DNA of 64,000 nucleotides from Lottia gigantea (Eukaryota; Mollusca; Gastropoda; Lottiidae), in assembly GCF_000327385.1 (NCBI RefSeq), contig NW_008708943.1, positions 2,135,364 through 2,199,363 on the forward strand. Direction: 5' to 3'. The translations under genes and the position numbers were made by a program. Shown here one piece after another: positions 19,219-34,200 of this stretch (positions are counted from its first letter, which is position 1; the number at the start of each line of letters is the position of its first letter). The notes under the pieces are model-generated. The model saw nothing but the letters and a program-made list of their open reading frames with translations, made no database searches and was not told where the DNA came from.

Positions 19219-22200
19219 GTAAGCGTTTTGTAATGGTCATCTTGTGTGTATGTATAAGGAAATATCACCCCCCCCCCCCCCCCCCCCCCCCCCGCCCTGT
19301 TTTTACTCATCCTTTTAGGTATTACATGAAATGACCCGATACGACGCAAATTGGAAAAGATTTAGGCCTATCTGGGATGACTGATTTCTTTTAAGCAATA
19401 TTCAATTCATTGGATTGAATTTAAGCTATATTGTAAGGAATTTATTCGGAAAGATTATTACCAGTCTCTTTAACTTTCACTTGTTCGACACCATAACACT
19501 ATCAGTATATGTACAGAATACTGACAGAATTATTTAAGGCTGACTCTATAGAAATTAAGCGGTATAATCATATTAAAGGGCTCATATTACCACCAGTCAA
19601 AAGGAAGGCGAGGATATCATTGATAAACTTTAGTATCCAGTATAATGAAGGGTATATCAAGGTTGATATGTCATTGTTCTAGTTTATTCTAGTTATATAA
19701 GATCTCAATACCCTGGTTCAAATACATAGCACTGTAATATTCGACCTCGTTAATAAGTCTTCGGGAATTTTGATGCATTATGCCAACCGTTTCCAAAAGC
19801 ACAAGAAATCTTCCCAGTGTATATCATAATTTTAAAACAAATAAACACTACAAGCTTTGTGGAAAAACCAAGGTGCGTGGTGACATTAGGTGTGCTGAAT
19901 GGGTGAGCATGTCCTGCCTGGCCAGAGAACCCACCACAGCATTAATGTGAGTGGAGCTCAAAGTTATGTAGTATTTGGATTTTAACTCAAGGGCTTGAAA
20001 AAGGCAACCAAAAAAAAATCAAAGACAAATAGAAACAGTATATTAAAACGTGTCAAATATATTGTCGCAAACTAAAGTGATAACACAAATAGATATCCTA
20101 TTTTCTACCTATTTAAAGTTACTTAGATGGCTGACGTGACTTTCAAGAAATTTGTTGTAGTCTGGAATTATATTGTTTCTTACCGAGTAACTTCCCTTGA
20201 CGCATTTTTTTCTACTTTAAACCTTTGTATTTCTTTGCAAATCGTATAAAACTGTGTCAAACTAGCGGAATATTAAATTTCTGTGCACAAAATTTATCTC
20301 TGATGAGGAACTATTGTCAAATATATTATGTGATTTGCATTATTAGCTATTTTCTGTCATTTGTATTGAAATAAACATCTTGAGTTATCTGCCCACATTT
20401 GTACTCTTTAGTTAAGGATATCAGGAAAGTTACAGGTTGTCATTTGAAAACCATGTCATTTTTGGACAAAAATACGAAGATTGTGTATTGTGATCGTTTA
20501 TCGAATCACTCAAAAATGAAAGGATCGTGACTGACACATATATTTTCTGTCAAAACTTAAACAAATTTGAATTAGGTCATTGTTATCAAAGACTCCTAAC
20601 GTCATGTCAAATTAAAGGAGGGGTGGGGGGCAACTCTTTTCCCTTCAACATTGTCATTGTTTTTCAATGTTATATTTTAGGTTGAGAGTAACAGAAATGA
20701 CATTGATCAGATCAAAAATTCTCCCACAGCTGTAAGTATTCTAAGATGAATATAATTATAGTAGACCTACTTTTTTGACTCGAGATCCAATCTGATTAAA
20801 ATGCAGATCAAGAATAAGATGTTTCGTTTAGCAGAAAAAAATATGATATTAATGAAACATTTAGATTGTTCTAAAACTTGGTAACATGAAATTGTGACTA
20901 CTTGTTTTTCAGTTACCCAGTAACTTGGTGAATCGTGTTGACGATTTAAAAACAAAGGTAGATAACCTAGCTACAACTGGGGAAGTGGCAAATAAATTAT
21001 CTGGTCTGAGAACAGATGTCACCAGTTTACAAAGTACTGTAAGTATTCAACTGATTTTATCCATGAAACTTTGATTCCATTGATAAACTGATTTTAGGAA
21101 TAGTTATGTCTCTAGCTGGGCAACATCTGTCAAGGTTAAATCTGAGTCTACAGAAGAATTGACAGAGTTTTAACTGTTTCCTTTAACTTCAGTTTTTCAG
21201 TAATAATAAATCTTCATGTTATTATCGATCATGATGCAGAAATTTCTCCTGAAATGAAATGATTTGAGCTAATTTCATTGAGCTAATGAAAATATAGAAT
21301 TTATTCAGAATGTAAATAATGTAGATAACATTTATAACTAGTATGTAGAAAATTGAAATAACTGACTGTTAATGATATAAATTATAGGTTAATACTAACA
21401 GAAATGATATTGATAGGATCAAAAATGCTCCCACATCTGTAAGTTTATGAATACTCATTTATAAATCTATATTATTATTGTATATTGGGCTTGTCCAAAA
21501 TATGACTTTATCTGTATCTAGATATATATATTATCTGTATCTTTCCCAGAAATCTATTTGATAATGATAAAGAAATGTCAACCAAATCAGGATGTGCAAT
21601 TGTAATAAGGGATTATCTGAATAAGTGTATTTGTCATGCGTCACCTAGTCATTCAATATTGTCATAATTGTAGTATTTCTCTAATGTAAAATTCCACATT
21701 TTTGTTAATATTCGTCCTAAGATTTTTTTGGGTTCAGAAGTTGTTTTCTTGTCACCCTCTATCAACAACAGAAATAACCTTAATTACTGTATATTGCTTT
21801 TTCAGCTACCAAGTAACCTAGCCACTCGATTCGATACGTTAAAAACAAGGGTAGATAACCTAGCTACAACTGGAGATGTTGCTAACAAATTAACAAGTTT
21901 AAGAAATGATGTAACAAGCTTACAGAGTACAGTAAGTAATATTTATGATGACATAAGTTCTCAGCTTGTGGAATTGTCTAACTTAATAATTCCACAACAT
22001 GAATCTAAAATATTATTACGTTCACAAAGTAAAAAGTTTTTTTAAATTTGGTTATATTTGCCAGTTATGTCTGAATATGAAAGAGAGAGTTAGTTTATTA
22101 AATATGATTTAATTAACAGAGGAATGACCTAACCAGTAGAATATCAGCTGTAGAGACCAGTATAAATCAACCTACAGGCAATGTCAAATCACAGCTTACA

Positions 22201-25200
22201 TCTATGTCTTCAAGACTCGATACTTTAGAGGGCAGGGTAGGTCTAGATACTTCTTATATGCTCTGAAACCTGTTAGTTCTTTTTATGGAGTTAGTCTTTC
22301 AAATGACCAGGCTGATTAGTGTGATACTAGCAAGGGCTTTATGGATATAGGGAAGGTTATATGCGACTCAGACAAATGATGTCAATGATTTGTAGGAAAG
22401 ATCACTTCCAACAGGATTAGTTAAAGAGCCAACTGGATTATAGTACTCTTTGCCCTTTTCCTTAATAATAAGAACTTGTGATACTTATATTTCAACTAGT
22501 GTTTGGACCTATATTGCATGATTTTTGCATGTTGCATGTTAATTAATGATATTATTCCAGATATCAACATTAGAATCTACCAGTAGTAGTAGTTCTACTA
22601 CAGGAGTTACTGCTCTACAAACAAGGGTTGGTATTCTCATAAATATACACCATTGTTTCTTGTCTTCTTGATTTATTATCAAACAAAGAAATCAATCAAA
22701 CTGAAACTTGAGTTTATCAGCCTTAGTAAATATGCTTTTAAAAAATATGAACTCTAAAAAATCACAAAGCCCAAACAGAGATTAAAATCATTCAGCCTAA
22801 TCAAGTTAAAGAGTGTAAAGGGACCCCTATATGAAATAGTCCCAAATCAGTTAATTCTTCTCTTTGTTTTATAATAAATAGAAAGCAAGAAACAGCAATT
22901 CTAAAATTTAAATTTTAATAATTGATTTTTTCCCAACAGCCATTACCGAGTGGAGGAGGGAGTAGAGGAAGTGGTAGTTCTAGGGGACGATCTCGAAGCT
23001 ACAGACGTCTAGCATCTAGGGTAAAATGCATGAACTTTCCACATGCATGATCATTCTCATTTCCAATGCATGTTCAGGATCTTAACCACTCTCCCAAGGG
23101 AGATGACTCTTAATATAATATGACAGAGCATGACATTACAATATGAAAATATGTTACTAAATTGTATTTTGAAATCAGTTAGTCTAAACATGCAAGTCTT
23201 GAGTAGTTATATCTGCCAGTAAAACTTTCTTAGGGTTCTTCTCCTAACTGCTCTCAGACATTGTACTTTTGGATTTTTCGACCAGGTTTCCCCTTTAGAG
23301 TGATGAAGGTTTATGGGAGCTAACATGGAGAAAGCATCTTTTCACTTGGACAGGACAGCCTTCTCTAAGCACATTGCATGATGTTGCCCAATTATAAGAA
23401 ATTCATTTCATTTCATTACTGCTTTCATATGCACTCTTTTTTGGAATGTTAAAAAATCATGAAATTATAAATGGAAGATGCATGATAGAATTGATTTGTA
23501 TTATTTGTTTTAGTAATTGATTTTGTTGATGTATTTTCTTCCTGGCCTTGACTGCATGATATGGACTGGAAAACATAACTTAAACTAAAACATAGGATAT
23601 TTTATAAGATTTCCCTGACAATATTGGTAGTTGCCTTTGCATTACAGTTCCTGTAGAAGATATTTTTGAATTGATAATATTATAAGATATTAATTGATTT
23701 ATTACTGAGAGAGATGGTATTTTGATATGCTAATTGTTACTTTCATTTTTATCTTGTTTAATATTTAGGTCACAACATTAGAAGAACAAGTTCGTAATTT
23801 ACAAACAGTGAGTGCACAATTAACTTACCTTTTTTCTGTTGTATTTATGAATTATTTCAAGAATTTTATCTCAAGTGCTTAAATCAAGTGCATAAATGAA
23901 CAATATTTGGACTGTAAATTGTAATATGTATTTGTATTTGTATTTGTATTTGTATTGTATTGTATTGTATTGTATTGTATTGTATTGTATTGTATTGTAT
24001 TGTATTGTATTGGTATTGGTATTGTATTGTATTGTATTGTATTGTATTGTATTGTATTGTATTGTATTGTATTGTATTGTATTGTATTGTATTGTATTGT
24101 ATTGTATTTGTAGTTATTAACAAGAAGAGAATGTGACAGTCATCCTTGTAGAAATGGTGGAACTTGTCTTGATCTATTTAATGGTTTTATCTGTAAATGC
24201 AACTCATACTGGACGGTAAGGTTTTTTTTATTGTTGGTCGAACATCTCCATTTTGAATGCTCTCTATTCTGCCATGCTTTATAAATTTGCTTTGAATCAT
24301 AAAGTGACCAAATAATTGCTTACTTTCAGCTGGTTAATCTAATTGTTAGATGTCTATACAGATATCTGAAACAGAGCTCTATCAGCTGGTATAGCAATAT
24401 TTAAGCAACTGAATATCTATACCTATTGTCAGTTAGTCAATGTAATAAAATAATATTTCAGGGTCCTACGTGTGAAACAGATGTAAATGAATGTAGTACA
24501 CTAGCAGGAACTGATCTGGGATGTCAGAATGATGGAACATGCGTTAATAAAGTTAATGGATTTGAGTAAGTAGTAAGAAGCTTTTTGGTATCTGAAAGCA
24601 GACATGTTGTAAAGTGAGACCAGTTGCTATGTAAAGTCTATTTAAGTATCACTCTGTAATTTTTGCAGTTTTTCACCACAGATATTTAAATGTGCTCTAT
24701 TTTTGTTATGGATTTCCTGTACATAGCAACCCATTACAAATATTTGACCTTGCTGTAACAATCAGATTATTTTCTTACAAATTTACCTTTGTTTATAATT
24801 TCCCAGATGTCATTGTCCAGCTAACTGGCATGGTATACGCTGTACCGAGTCTCATGATGACTGTACTGGTGCTAGTCAAACTGAACTCTGTGGTCATGGT
24901 ACCTGTATTAATATACCACGAGTGTCTCAGGGACAGGTCAGTTTTTGTTTAAATCCACTTTAATAGAAATTACTACTTATCTTAAAAAATATAATGGCAA
25001 CAAGATCATAAGTGCACAAAGGACTTTCAAACCTGTTACAAAAAAAACCATTAAGATCAAGTATGCAAGCATTAACATTTTGTAAGATTTTTTGAGAAAG
25101 AGGGCCCTGGGGTCTTATTCTTGAAAACTGAGATGATTTTAGTGTTCCAGTCATTTTATTGGACAATATCTAAAATCTAAAATTGAATTTAGTTTATTTT

Positions 25201-28200
25201 TCCAATTCTCTGTAATGGAGCTATATAACCATGGAATATTGAATAATCAGGTCTGAGATATTTGATGCTATTATTTTCAGGCTAAGTATAAGTGTATATG
25301 TGATGATGGTTGGACTAAGACAACAGGTAATCCAGCTTGTACAGTAGATGTTGATGAATGTACTCAAGCTACTACCTCGTGTTCTCGTGATCCTCTGGTA
25401 CAATGTATCAACATACCTGGTAGTTTTAGATGTGGTTCCTGTCCCTCAGGTCTGTACACTTTTATCATTTGATTTATCAATCTCACATATTATCTGTGAA
25501 TTCTTTTAGGAAAAATCTTATGATTGAGCTTTTAAGTTTGAATCGAATATCTAAGTTTCCACATATACAATTTGAGAAGTGACCTTCTATTCATGTCCGA
25601 AATTATAACATATTTCTACTGTGTTATACTTTTTAGGGGAGATAATAAATATTTATAATGTCACAAGACTGTCAAACATGAACACATTCACGAAGCTTGT
25701 GAATATTATATGATATATATACATCCCTTCTTGTCTAAAATAGGTTGATTTGATTGGTTAAAATAATATCAATATTTTGTTATTAATGTAAGTGTTTGAT
25801 TTTTTCATGTAGGATTTACTGGTAATGGATATACATGTACTGATATTAATGAATGTTTATCAAATAATGGAGGATGTTCGTTAGCACCTCGTGTAGATTG
25901 TATCAATACTAGAGGCTCCAGACGGTGTGCATCTTGTCCATCAGGTAAATAATTTGTGTTTTTTAGTTCATAACACAGAATCTGGGGTTGGAATTTTGAT
26001 CATTGAATTTGCTTCTCCATAACTTAATATGTCATTATGCACCGTTTTATCCATCCAACTGATTTATGAGATTTTGTTATTTTAAATATAAGTAAATGGT
26101 TTGTTATCAAACATATTGTAATTATATAATAATGGTATACATTCAATATTAAAATGTGTGTTGCAAATATTATTTATTAATCTGGAGGATAAGATGACAC
26201 AAGTTGACAAGTTACGACCATCCACTGGATATGGTTTTGGGTTGACCCTTACCTGATATTTGTGATATTAATTCAGGTTACCAAGGTGATGGTGTATCAT
26301 GTTCCTGGGTCGGTGTTTGTGGTGTTAATAATGGTGGTTGTAGTATCGTAGCAACATGTAGAGAAACTCCAGGTATTAGTTATTATAGTAGGAATTTCCC
26401 TGACATTATGATGTATATGATAATAGTCTTTGAACTCTTGCGGGCACATATTAGCAAATTGTTAGGTTTAGGACTGAGTTTTCCAGGATGGCTTTGATTG
26501 AATGGAAAAAAAATCTCAATATAATTCTGACTATCATCTTTATTAAGGCTCTCAACCACTCTTCAAAGGGAGGTAACTTGATTTTATACGGAACTTTATT
26601 CAATTGTGATGTTGATACACATAAAAAGTTAGGATATTTCTAAAAAAATATTTTTATAATTTCAGGATTTGCAGGAAGATCCTGTACGTGTCCATCAGGT
26701 TATAGTGGTAATGGTATTGGCAGTAATGGATGTACCCGATCCAGCCCTCAAACAGGATCCTGTGCAAATCAACACTGTCAAAATGGTGGCACTTGTCAGG
26801 TATAGTATTTTTCACTTTTTTTAATTTCTTGGAAATGACTAAAACATTGAAATTTGATTATTTGAAATTGACTCCTAAACAAAATCATGCTAATCATGTT
26901 GTTCCTTGCCGTGATGTCAACTATATAGCTTTATGTTAAAACCAAATCCAGAGATAAGACGTCTGTAAGTGTAACTGGAAATGTTATTTTGTTAATTTTT
27001 GTTACCAAATTTTAGCCCCATGAAACTAGAATTTATCAGTCAGTATCTAAATGTAATATGTATTTTGTTGTTATTATAGCCCTCTGGAAGTGGGTATATA
27101 TGTCAGTGTACAACAGGGTATACAGGCTCCAACTGTCAATCAGATATCAATGAATGTACCAACAACCCCTGTCAAAATGGTGGACGATGTATTAACTCTA
27201 TTGGAAGTTTTAGTTGTAATTGTACAACAGATTATACGGGGCCCACCTGTCAGCAAGCACAACAGAGTATGTATTCCAGCTCAAGCCATGGAGGGTTGGG
27301 GTTTTGAACTTTGAAATGTTCTTATTTGCCACATTTAATCACTGATTAGAATTTCAAAAATGGAATTGAGTTTTCACGTTGTACTTATTTCGACATATTT
27401 GATCAATGAAGATCTGCTGTGCCATGCATATTGTACAAAGATAAAAATTATGGTAGGACTGTTTTGATTCACCTGTTCGTTTCCATTTTACATTTATTGA
27501 TAAATTAGTAATGTGCGTAGATGTAACAAGATTACCTCCCTTTCTGTGACAGGTTGTGGTGGAACATTGCGTGGTGAGTCAGGATCGTTGAGTTTTCCAA
27601 GAACTACAGGTACTACTTACCCACATTCTGTATCATGTGCCTGGGTAATAGAGACTACATCTGGAAAGGTAAGGGATATTTATGAAGGAAAGTGTTTCTT
27701 GAGGCTAAAAATGCATGTACACCTAGCTCAAAAATTGTTATCAATCACAATAAAGTATATCATGTCTTATATTATCAAGTTGCTCATGCTTTGTTAAAAA
27801 ATTTCAGGTTCAGATTTTAGGGCTGCTCCTCTGAATCTTAAAAAAAATCTGACACACAGTTTATATCGACTTGAATGTTTAAGGTTTTGGATTTACAATT
27901 TGGAAGGTTTGATCTGGAAAGTCATCAAAACTGTAACTATGACTACCTGCAAATTCACGACGGAGGGTCAGCTTCATCTCATATGATTGGTAAATTCTGT
28001 GGAAACACGCCTCCCAATGGTGGTAGCGTCAATAGTACTCATAACCAACTCTATCTCTGGTTTTATTCTGATGGGTCTGTAGCAGGGCAAGGTTTCAGTG
28101 CCAGCTGGACTTCAGGAGATCCATGTAAGTTTTGATTTTGTTTTTTAGATATTTTTCAGTAAAAAGATTTTCAAGGACTGTATCATTCTGATCAATATGA

Positions 28201-31200
28201 CCAGATTCAGCAACATGAATATGAATTTTGAAGATTACGTTACTTGCCGAGGAATCATGATTATTTTAGTGTTACAATCATCTTTAGCTTTAAGCTCTTC
28301 AGCTTTATTAACCAATCAAAAATTGTTCTTTTATTCTGTATTATATTCAAGTTTAAAAAAAAATGAAACAAAATGGACCTTATGGTTTATTTTGTATCTA
28401 ATTTATGTTGTAATCTATTATGGTCATATTTTGATTTCAGCTTGTGGAGGAAGATTAACTGCTGATCATGGATCTATAAATAGCCCTGGTTACCCTGGTG
28501 ACTATCCTCATAATCGGGACTGTGCGTGGACTGTGGCTGTAGCTCCTGGGAAGAAAATTATATTTACGTTTGCCACATTAGCCTTAGAACATCATCCGAA
28601 CTGTTCCTATGATTACCTGCAGGTTCGTAGCCAATAAAATTCTGTACTTTTCCTTCTAGATATCTTAACTTGCCATTTTTCAACTTTTCGTTGTGACAAT
28701 TATTATTTAAACCAATGATATCTCTTTAAATCATGATGGTGTTTCTTTGCAAAAAAAAATTTTGTCATTCATCTGCAACTATATGCACTTTTGAAAAATT
28801 CTTTCAAAATCACTGGTCCTTACATCAGTCTATTTATAAAACAAATTTATTTGAAGATGGAAAATGCAAAGAGAAAGTGAATAGGCTATGTAGTACTACC
28901 ATATAGTTTTAGTGATAAAATGGCGAAGTACCAAATGAAGATATTTTAGATCATTATGTATTTTGTGTAAATTCAGATTCGAGATGGTGAACTAGACACA
29001 TCAGATTTGTTACAGACCTACTGTAGTTCATCTAACCCATCTCCTGTTACCACCACTGGTCCATATGCTACAGTCATGTTTCATTCTGATAGAAGTTTAA
29101 GTGATCGAGGATTTCATATAACATACGCTTCTATAACAGGTTTGTTATTCTTTAGCCTTTAGTGTTTTAACCTCAATGTGATTTGTAAGTATTTTGGCCT
29201 CAGTCTGATTTGTTAGTATTTAAACTCCAGTCTGATTTGTTGATAATTTGACCTCAGCCTGATTTGTTAGTAATTTGACCTCAGCCTGATTTGTTAGTAA
29301 TTTGACCTCAGCCTGATTTGTTAGTAATTTGACCTCAGTCTGATTTGTTAGTAATTTGACCTAAGTCTGATTTCTTATTAGTAATTTGACCTCAGTCTGA
29401 TTTCTTATTAGTAATTTGACCTCAGTCTAATTTCTTAGTATTTTGACCTCAGCCTGATTTCTTAGTAATTTGACCTCAGTCTAATTTGTTAGTATTTAAA
29501 CCTCAGTCTGATTTGTTAGTATTTAAATCTGTCTGATTTGCTAGTATTTAAACCTCAGTCTGATTTGTTAGTATTTAAGTCTCAGTCTGATTTGTTGTCC
29601 TATTTTATTTCATAGCAAGAATTGATTCTAAAAACCTAATGAAACAGCAAGCATTTGTATAGGCTACATACAATCATTATAGTGACATCCTAAAGAACTC
29701 AAATTAAACAGATTAGTACAAAATTTATATTTGGTCTTTATTTCTTTAACAATTATGGACTTGTTTATGTTAAATCTGATTTGGATGTGCACAGCTATCT
29801 TTACTTGATTAAACTTATGTATTTTGTACAGCTGGAGCACAATGTGGAGGTCAGTTAACAGAAGATGAAGGCATAATTATATCACCAAACTATCCAAACG
29901 CTTACAGTCATAACGCCCAGTGTGTGTGGACAATCCGAGTAACACCAGGTGATACTGTCAGTCTAACGTTCACCAACATGGATTTAGAAACACACAGCTC
30001 TTGTAGATATGATTATGTTGAGGTAAGTAAATGTTTCTTTCCTCTTCCAATGATCCAGTTTGCAAGTTCTCTGCGTAACTCTGCTTTCTTCTGTAGATCT
30101 AGTACTTTTATAAGTTTTTGTGTGTCAATTTCTATCTTTATATAGGTAAGAGATGGTCGTGAACAAACATCACCAGTATTAGGTAAATATTGTGGTAATG
30201 ATGTCCCAGCTGTATTGACCAGTACCAGTAATCTCATGTGGATAATGTTCAGATCTGATGCTTCTCAGCGTGGTAGTGGATTTAGAGCTACATATACTGC
30301 AGGTACTCTTTATTTTCATTTTCAACAATGTCAACATCTTCCTCGGGCACAGAAACAATTCAAAACAGTGCATAAAACTTTAACCAGTGATTGTTGTTCC
30401 ATTAAGCTGTGTCTATATATCGTACTCAGAATCATCCAAATTGAACAAATCCAACTATTGGACCAACTACCAACAATTACTTGGTTTGCAGCATCTGCTG
30501 GAAGCGATCGTTAACTTGTCATCTACCAACAAACCAGCTAAATGCCTTTTAAAGACTTAACTCTGTTATTGATGTGTTTCAGCTTGTGGTGGAACATTCA
30601 CTGATACAACAGGAAGTATATCATCACCATCCTATCCTAGCAGTTATAACCATAATAAAGAATGTATATATATCATTAACCAACCGGAAGGCTATCGTGT
30701 TAGTCTCACATTTACAGGTTTTGATGTTGAAGGTCCCAACAGACAAGGAAATTGTAATTTTGATTATTTAGAGGTTTGTAAGAAGAAAATTTTAGTTTGT
30801 TCTCTTTAGATTGTCGTAACTAAGTCTTTGTCAATTTATTTTTGTTTTTTTTCCTGTGTCTGTTTTGATAAATCTTTCTCAAAGTTCTAATATGTTGTAA
30901 TTTATGCTGTCAGACTGGTGTCTAGTTGCTAAGAACCTTTAAGATCCTCATAATTATTGATTGATAAACGGATAAAAAATATTGCCCAATCAGATATGTT
31001 GAATCATATAGTTTGGAGACATATACGTTTGTACAAACTGGCCCATGGTTCAAAAAATGTATTTCACTGGTCTTCGTAAGTCCAATCATGAGCCGAGAAG
31101 TAGGAACCTCTATTCAATTTATTTCATTTCACAAATTGAATTTTGATGTATTATGAGGTATGTTTTTATATCAGATTAGAGATGGAGGTTCAGCTGATTC

Positions 31201-34200
31201 GGCTCTAGTGGGTAAATTTTGTGGAGCAGAAACCCCAGCTGATCAGACGACAACTGGTAATATGATGTGGATTAAGTTTAAAACAGATGGTAGTATTAGT
31301 AATACTGGTTTCCAGGCTACCTTTACTCGAGAACTAGCTTGTAAGCATTATTTAATGTGGTCATTATGTCTTAAATATTTATATTGCCCGGCAGAAGGGG
31401 TTTATGGTATTGTATACATCTGTACATGTTGTAATCGTGTTTTTGGCTGACTTTGCCTGATTTATTTATTATATTGGTCCCAAATATGATGTTTATCTGC
31501 TGAACTGAAACACTGAGACAAAAACAAAAGACAAAAGATCTAGAATAAATAAAGATATAAATTATTACATGATATTTGTTTTTCTCTTTACAGCTTGTGG
31601 TGGAAGTTTAACTGATTTAACTGGATCCTTGACAAGTCCTGGCCACCCTAATTCTTACCCTCACGGAGCAAACTGTACCTGGCACATCTCTGTTACCCCT
31701 GGTTACGTCATCCGACTAACATTTCACTCATTCAGTATCGAGGAAAATCAGCCCAACTGTCGGTATGATGCTGTACAGATTTATGATGGTTCAGCTGTAA
31801 ATGGCAACAACAGTCTTGGAAGGTAAGTATCAAATCCCATTTACAAACGTGCTTGACTGAGCCCAACAAATCAAAGATCCAAACCAATTTTGGTACCCAC
31901 TTTGGATGCTGGGCTTAAGCTGTTTTCTCATTTCTGCCATTGGAATCTGAATTGACTTTTGATTAACAGTTGGCAATTTTGTATCAGTCAATATTATTAC
32001 ATTATATTATTATATAAGGTCATCATTGATGAACCATATGTGGGCATCAATAATATTTTCTGCAAAGTCGAATACGTAGGTAAAATTTTGCAGATATTTG
32101 AAAATATCAATGCCTTTACCATAAATTAGGCTAGCTAGTGGACAGAATATTGGAGAACAAAAGTTACTATCTTTCAGTCAGTTACAATGATATTTGATCC
32201 AGTGTTTAATTTTATATTTATAGATTCTGTGGATCAGGTCGACCCCCAGTATTAACGACCTCAGATAATGTCATGACTGTTATCTTCCAATCAGATGCCA
32301 GTCTGGCTCATTCTGGTTTTCAGGCATCATACGTGGCTCTTAATGTCAGTACTTGTAAGTTTTTTACTCAGTATTACTAGTAGAAATTATCAATTTGAGA
32401 TATGAAGGCTACTATGACAAGGACTTGACAAAGGAAATGTCAGGCCTTTAAGAACTCAATGATGAGAAACTTGAAACCAGGGATCCCAAAGCCAGTCCAG
32501 TCTCATTCTTGGTCCCTGTAGAAATGCTACAATCAGTACATTGTAATCAACAGACGTAAACTTTTTCCATTCTTAATTTCAGTATGCGGCTCAACATTAA
32601 CCGATAACACTGGAGTTATAACTAGTCCCAACTACCCTGGTAACTACCCACATCAACGAGAATGTACCTGGACAATAACAGTATCCGAGGGCAAACAGAT
32701 TCTTCTCAATATCACTGATTTTAATATGGAAAGACATTCTTCTTGTAACTATGACTACCTTGAGATTAGGTGAGTTGTTGTCACTGAATGTTTGTAACAT
32801 GCCAAGATGTGCAACGCTAAAATTTCCACTCATATTATCTCAGGATTTGAGATGTATTCTGAATTGAGAAAATAAGATTCTGTAGAAATGTAATGTTTTG
32901 TTTCTAAAAACCAGATTTGAAATGTACATACAATACTATTTATAAAACAGATACATCACAAAGTTTAGCTCAGCATTTTTGAAAAATATGCAAAATTGAA
33001 TTTCATTTCAAATTTATCAAAAACTTAAGAACTCAATACTCAGTGGAAGTGCAGTTATTTTGATAACAGTAAATTCATTTCAGAAATGGTGGATTTGCCA
33101 CCTCACCACTAGTAGGAAAGTATTGTGGTACCACAGTAGATAATATTATTGTATCTCATAGTAATAGAATGTGGATACGATTTAAAACTGATGTTAGTCG
33201 ATCAGCTCGTGGATTTAGATTGAGCTATGATGGAACAGCTACAGGTATTTATAATTCTTCCAGAGGAATGTACACAAGGCAATGTGGCCCCTACCACATC
33301 AGAAAAAACTCTTACAGGAGTTTGGAGGAGGGGAATATGGCCTTGTCATAGGAGACTGGAATTTTCTCATTCGAATTACAATTCAGTAGATAAAACATTG
33401 GACCCTCTATGGTATGTAATTCAAAGTATGGTACTATAAATGCTGATAATATTACCAAATCCATCTGAATATTAACCCAGAGTTTAGCCATGTCTGGTGC
33501 TTGTATATCCTACTTGACAATAGCACTACAGAGGGGCCCTGTTTGATTAGAACTAAGAGTAACAGGATGTGAAAGTAAATAAGACCATCAATTGATGTTT
33601 ATTTATATATTTGTCAAAAGACCCAAGATTATGATAGATTGGTATTACCAGAGAATCAAAGAAGCTCTGATAATTTTGGAAGAGAATCAATTGATATAAA
33701 ACCTTGTACTTTTGTAGGATGTGGAGCTGATTTAAGTACTCCAACTGGAAGTTTTATATCACCCAACTATCCCATGCCGTACGCTCATAACTCAGAATGT
33801 TTCTGGACAATAACCGTATCACAGGGCAACACAATCTTCCTGTCATTCATAGATTTTAACATGGAATCTCATCAAAGATGTAATTATGATTATTTACAGG
33901 TCAGTCTTTTTCATAAATTTTGCTTTGTGATGTTGTACAGATAGTATTATAATATTAGTTTGATATCAAGTTGCACAAAGAGCAATGCTCAGCCTTGTTT
34001 TCGAGAGACAGAAGGCCCCTTTCAAAAAATCTTATGACTAATTTTTGTTGCAAGTTTTGTCCAATGTAGAATTCAACATTATGTACCCTTCCAAGTTATA
34101 TCTTACTGCTTAGTTAATATTTGATGTTAATGTTATGTAATTAGGTCCGAGAAGGAAGCTCTGTAGGAGAAGATAGAGGTAGATTCTGTGGTACATCCAT

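Noticed and set aside
23884-24123. Open frames on both strands across the TTGTA array (repeating YCIVL or NTIQY residues)
   Set aside because: They are simply translations of a pentanucleotide microsatellite.
28197-28440. Open frame continuing 5' of the CUB2 exon
   Set aside because: Intron read-through; the exon clearly begins at 28441 after TTTCAG and keeps phase with CUB1.
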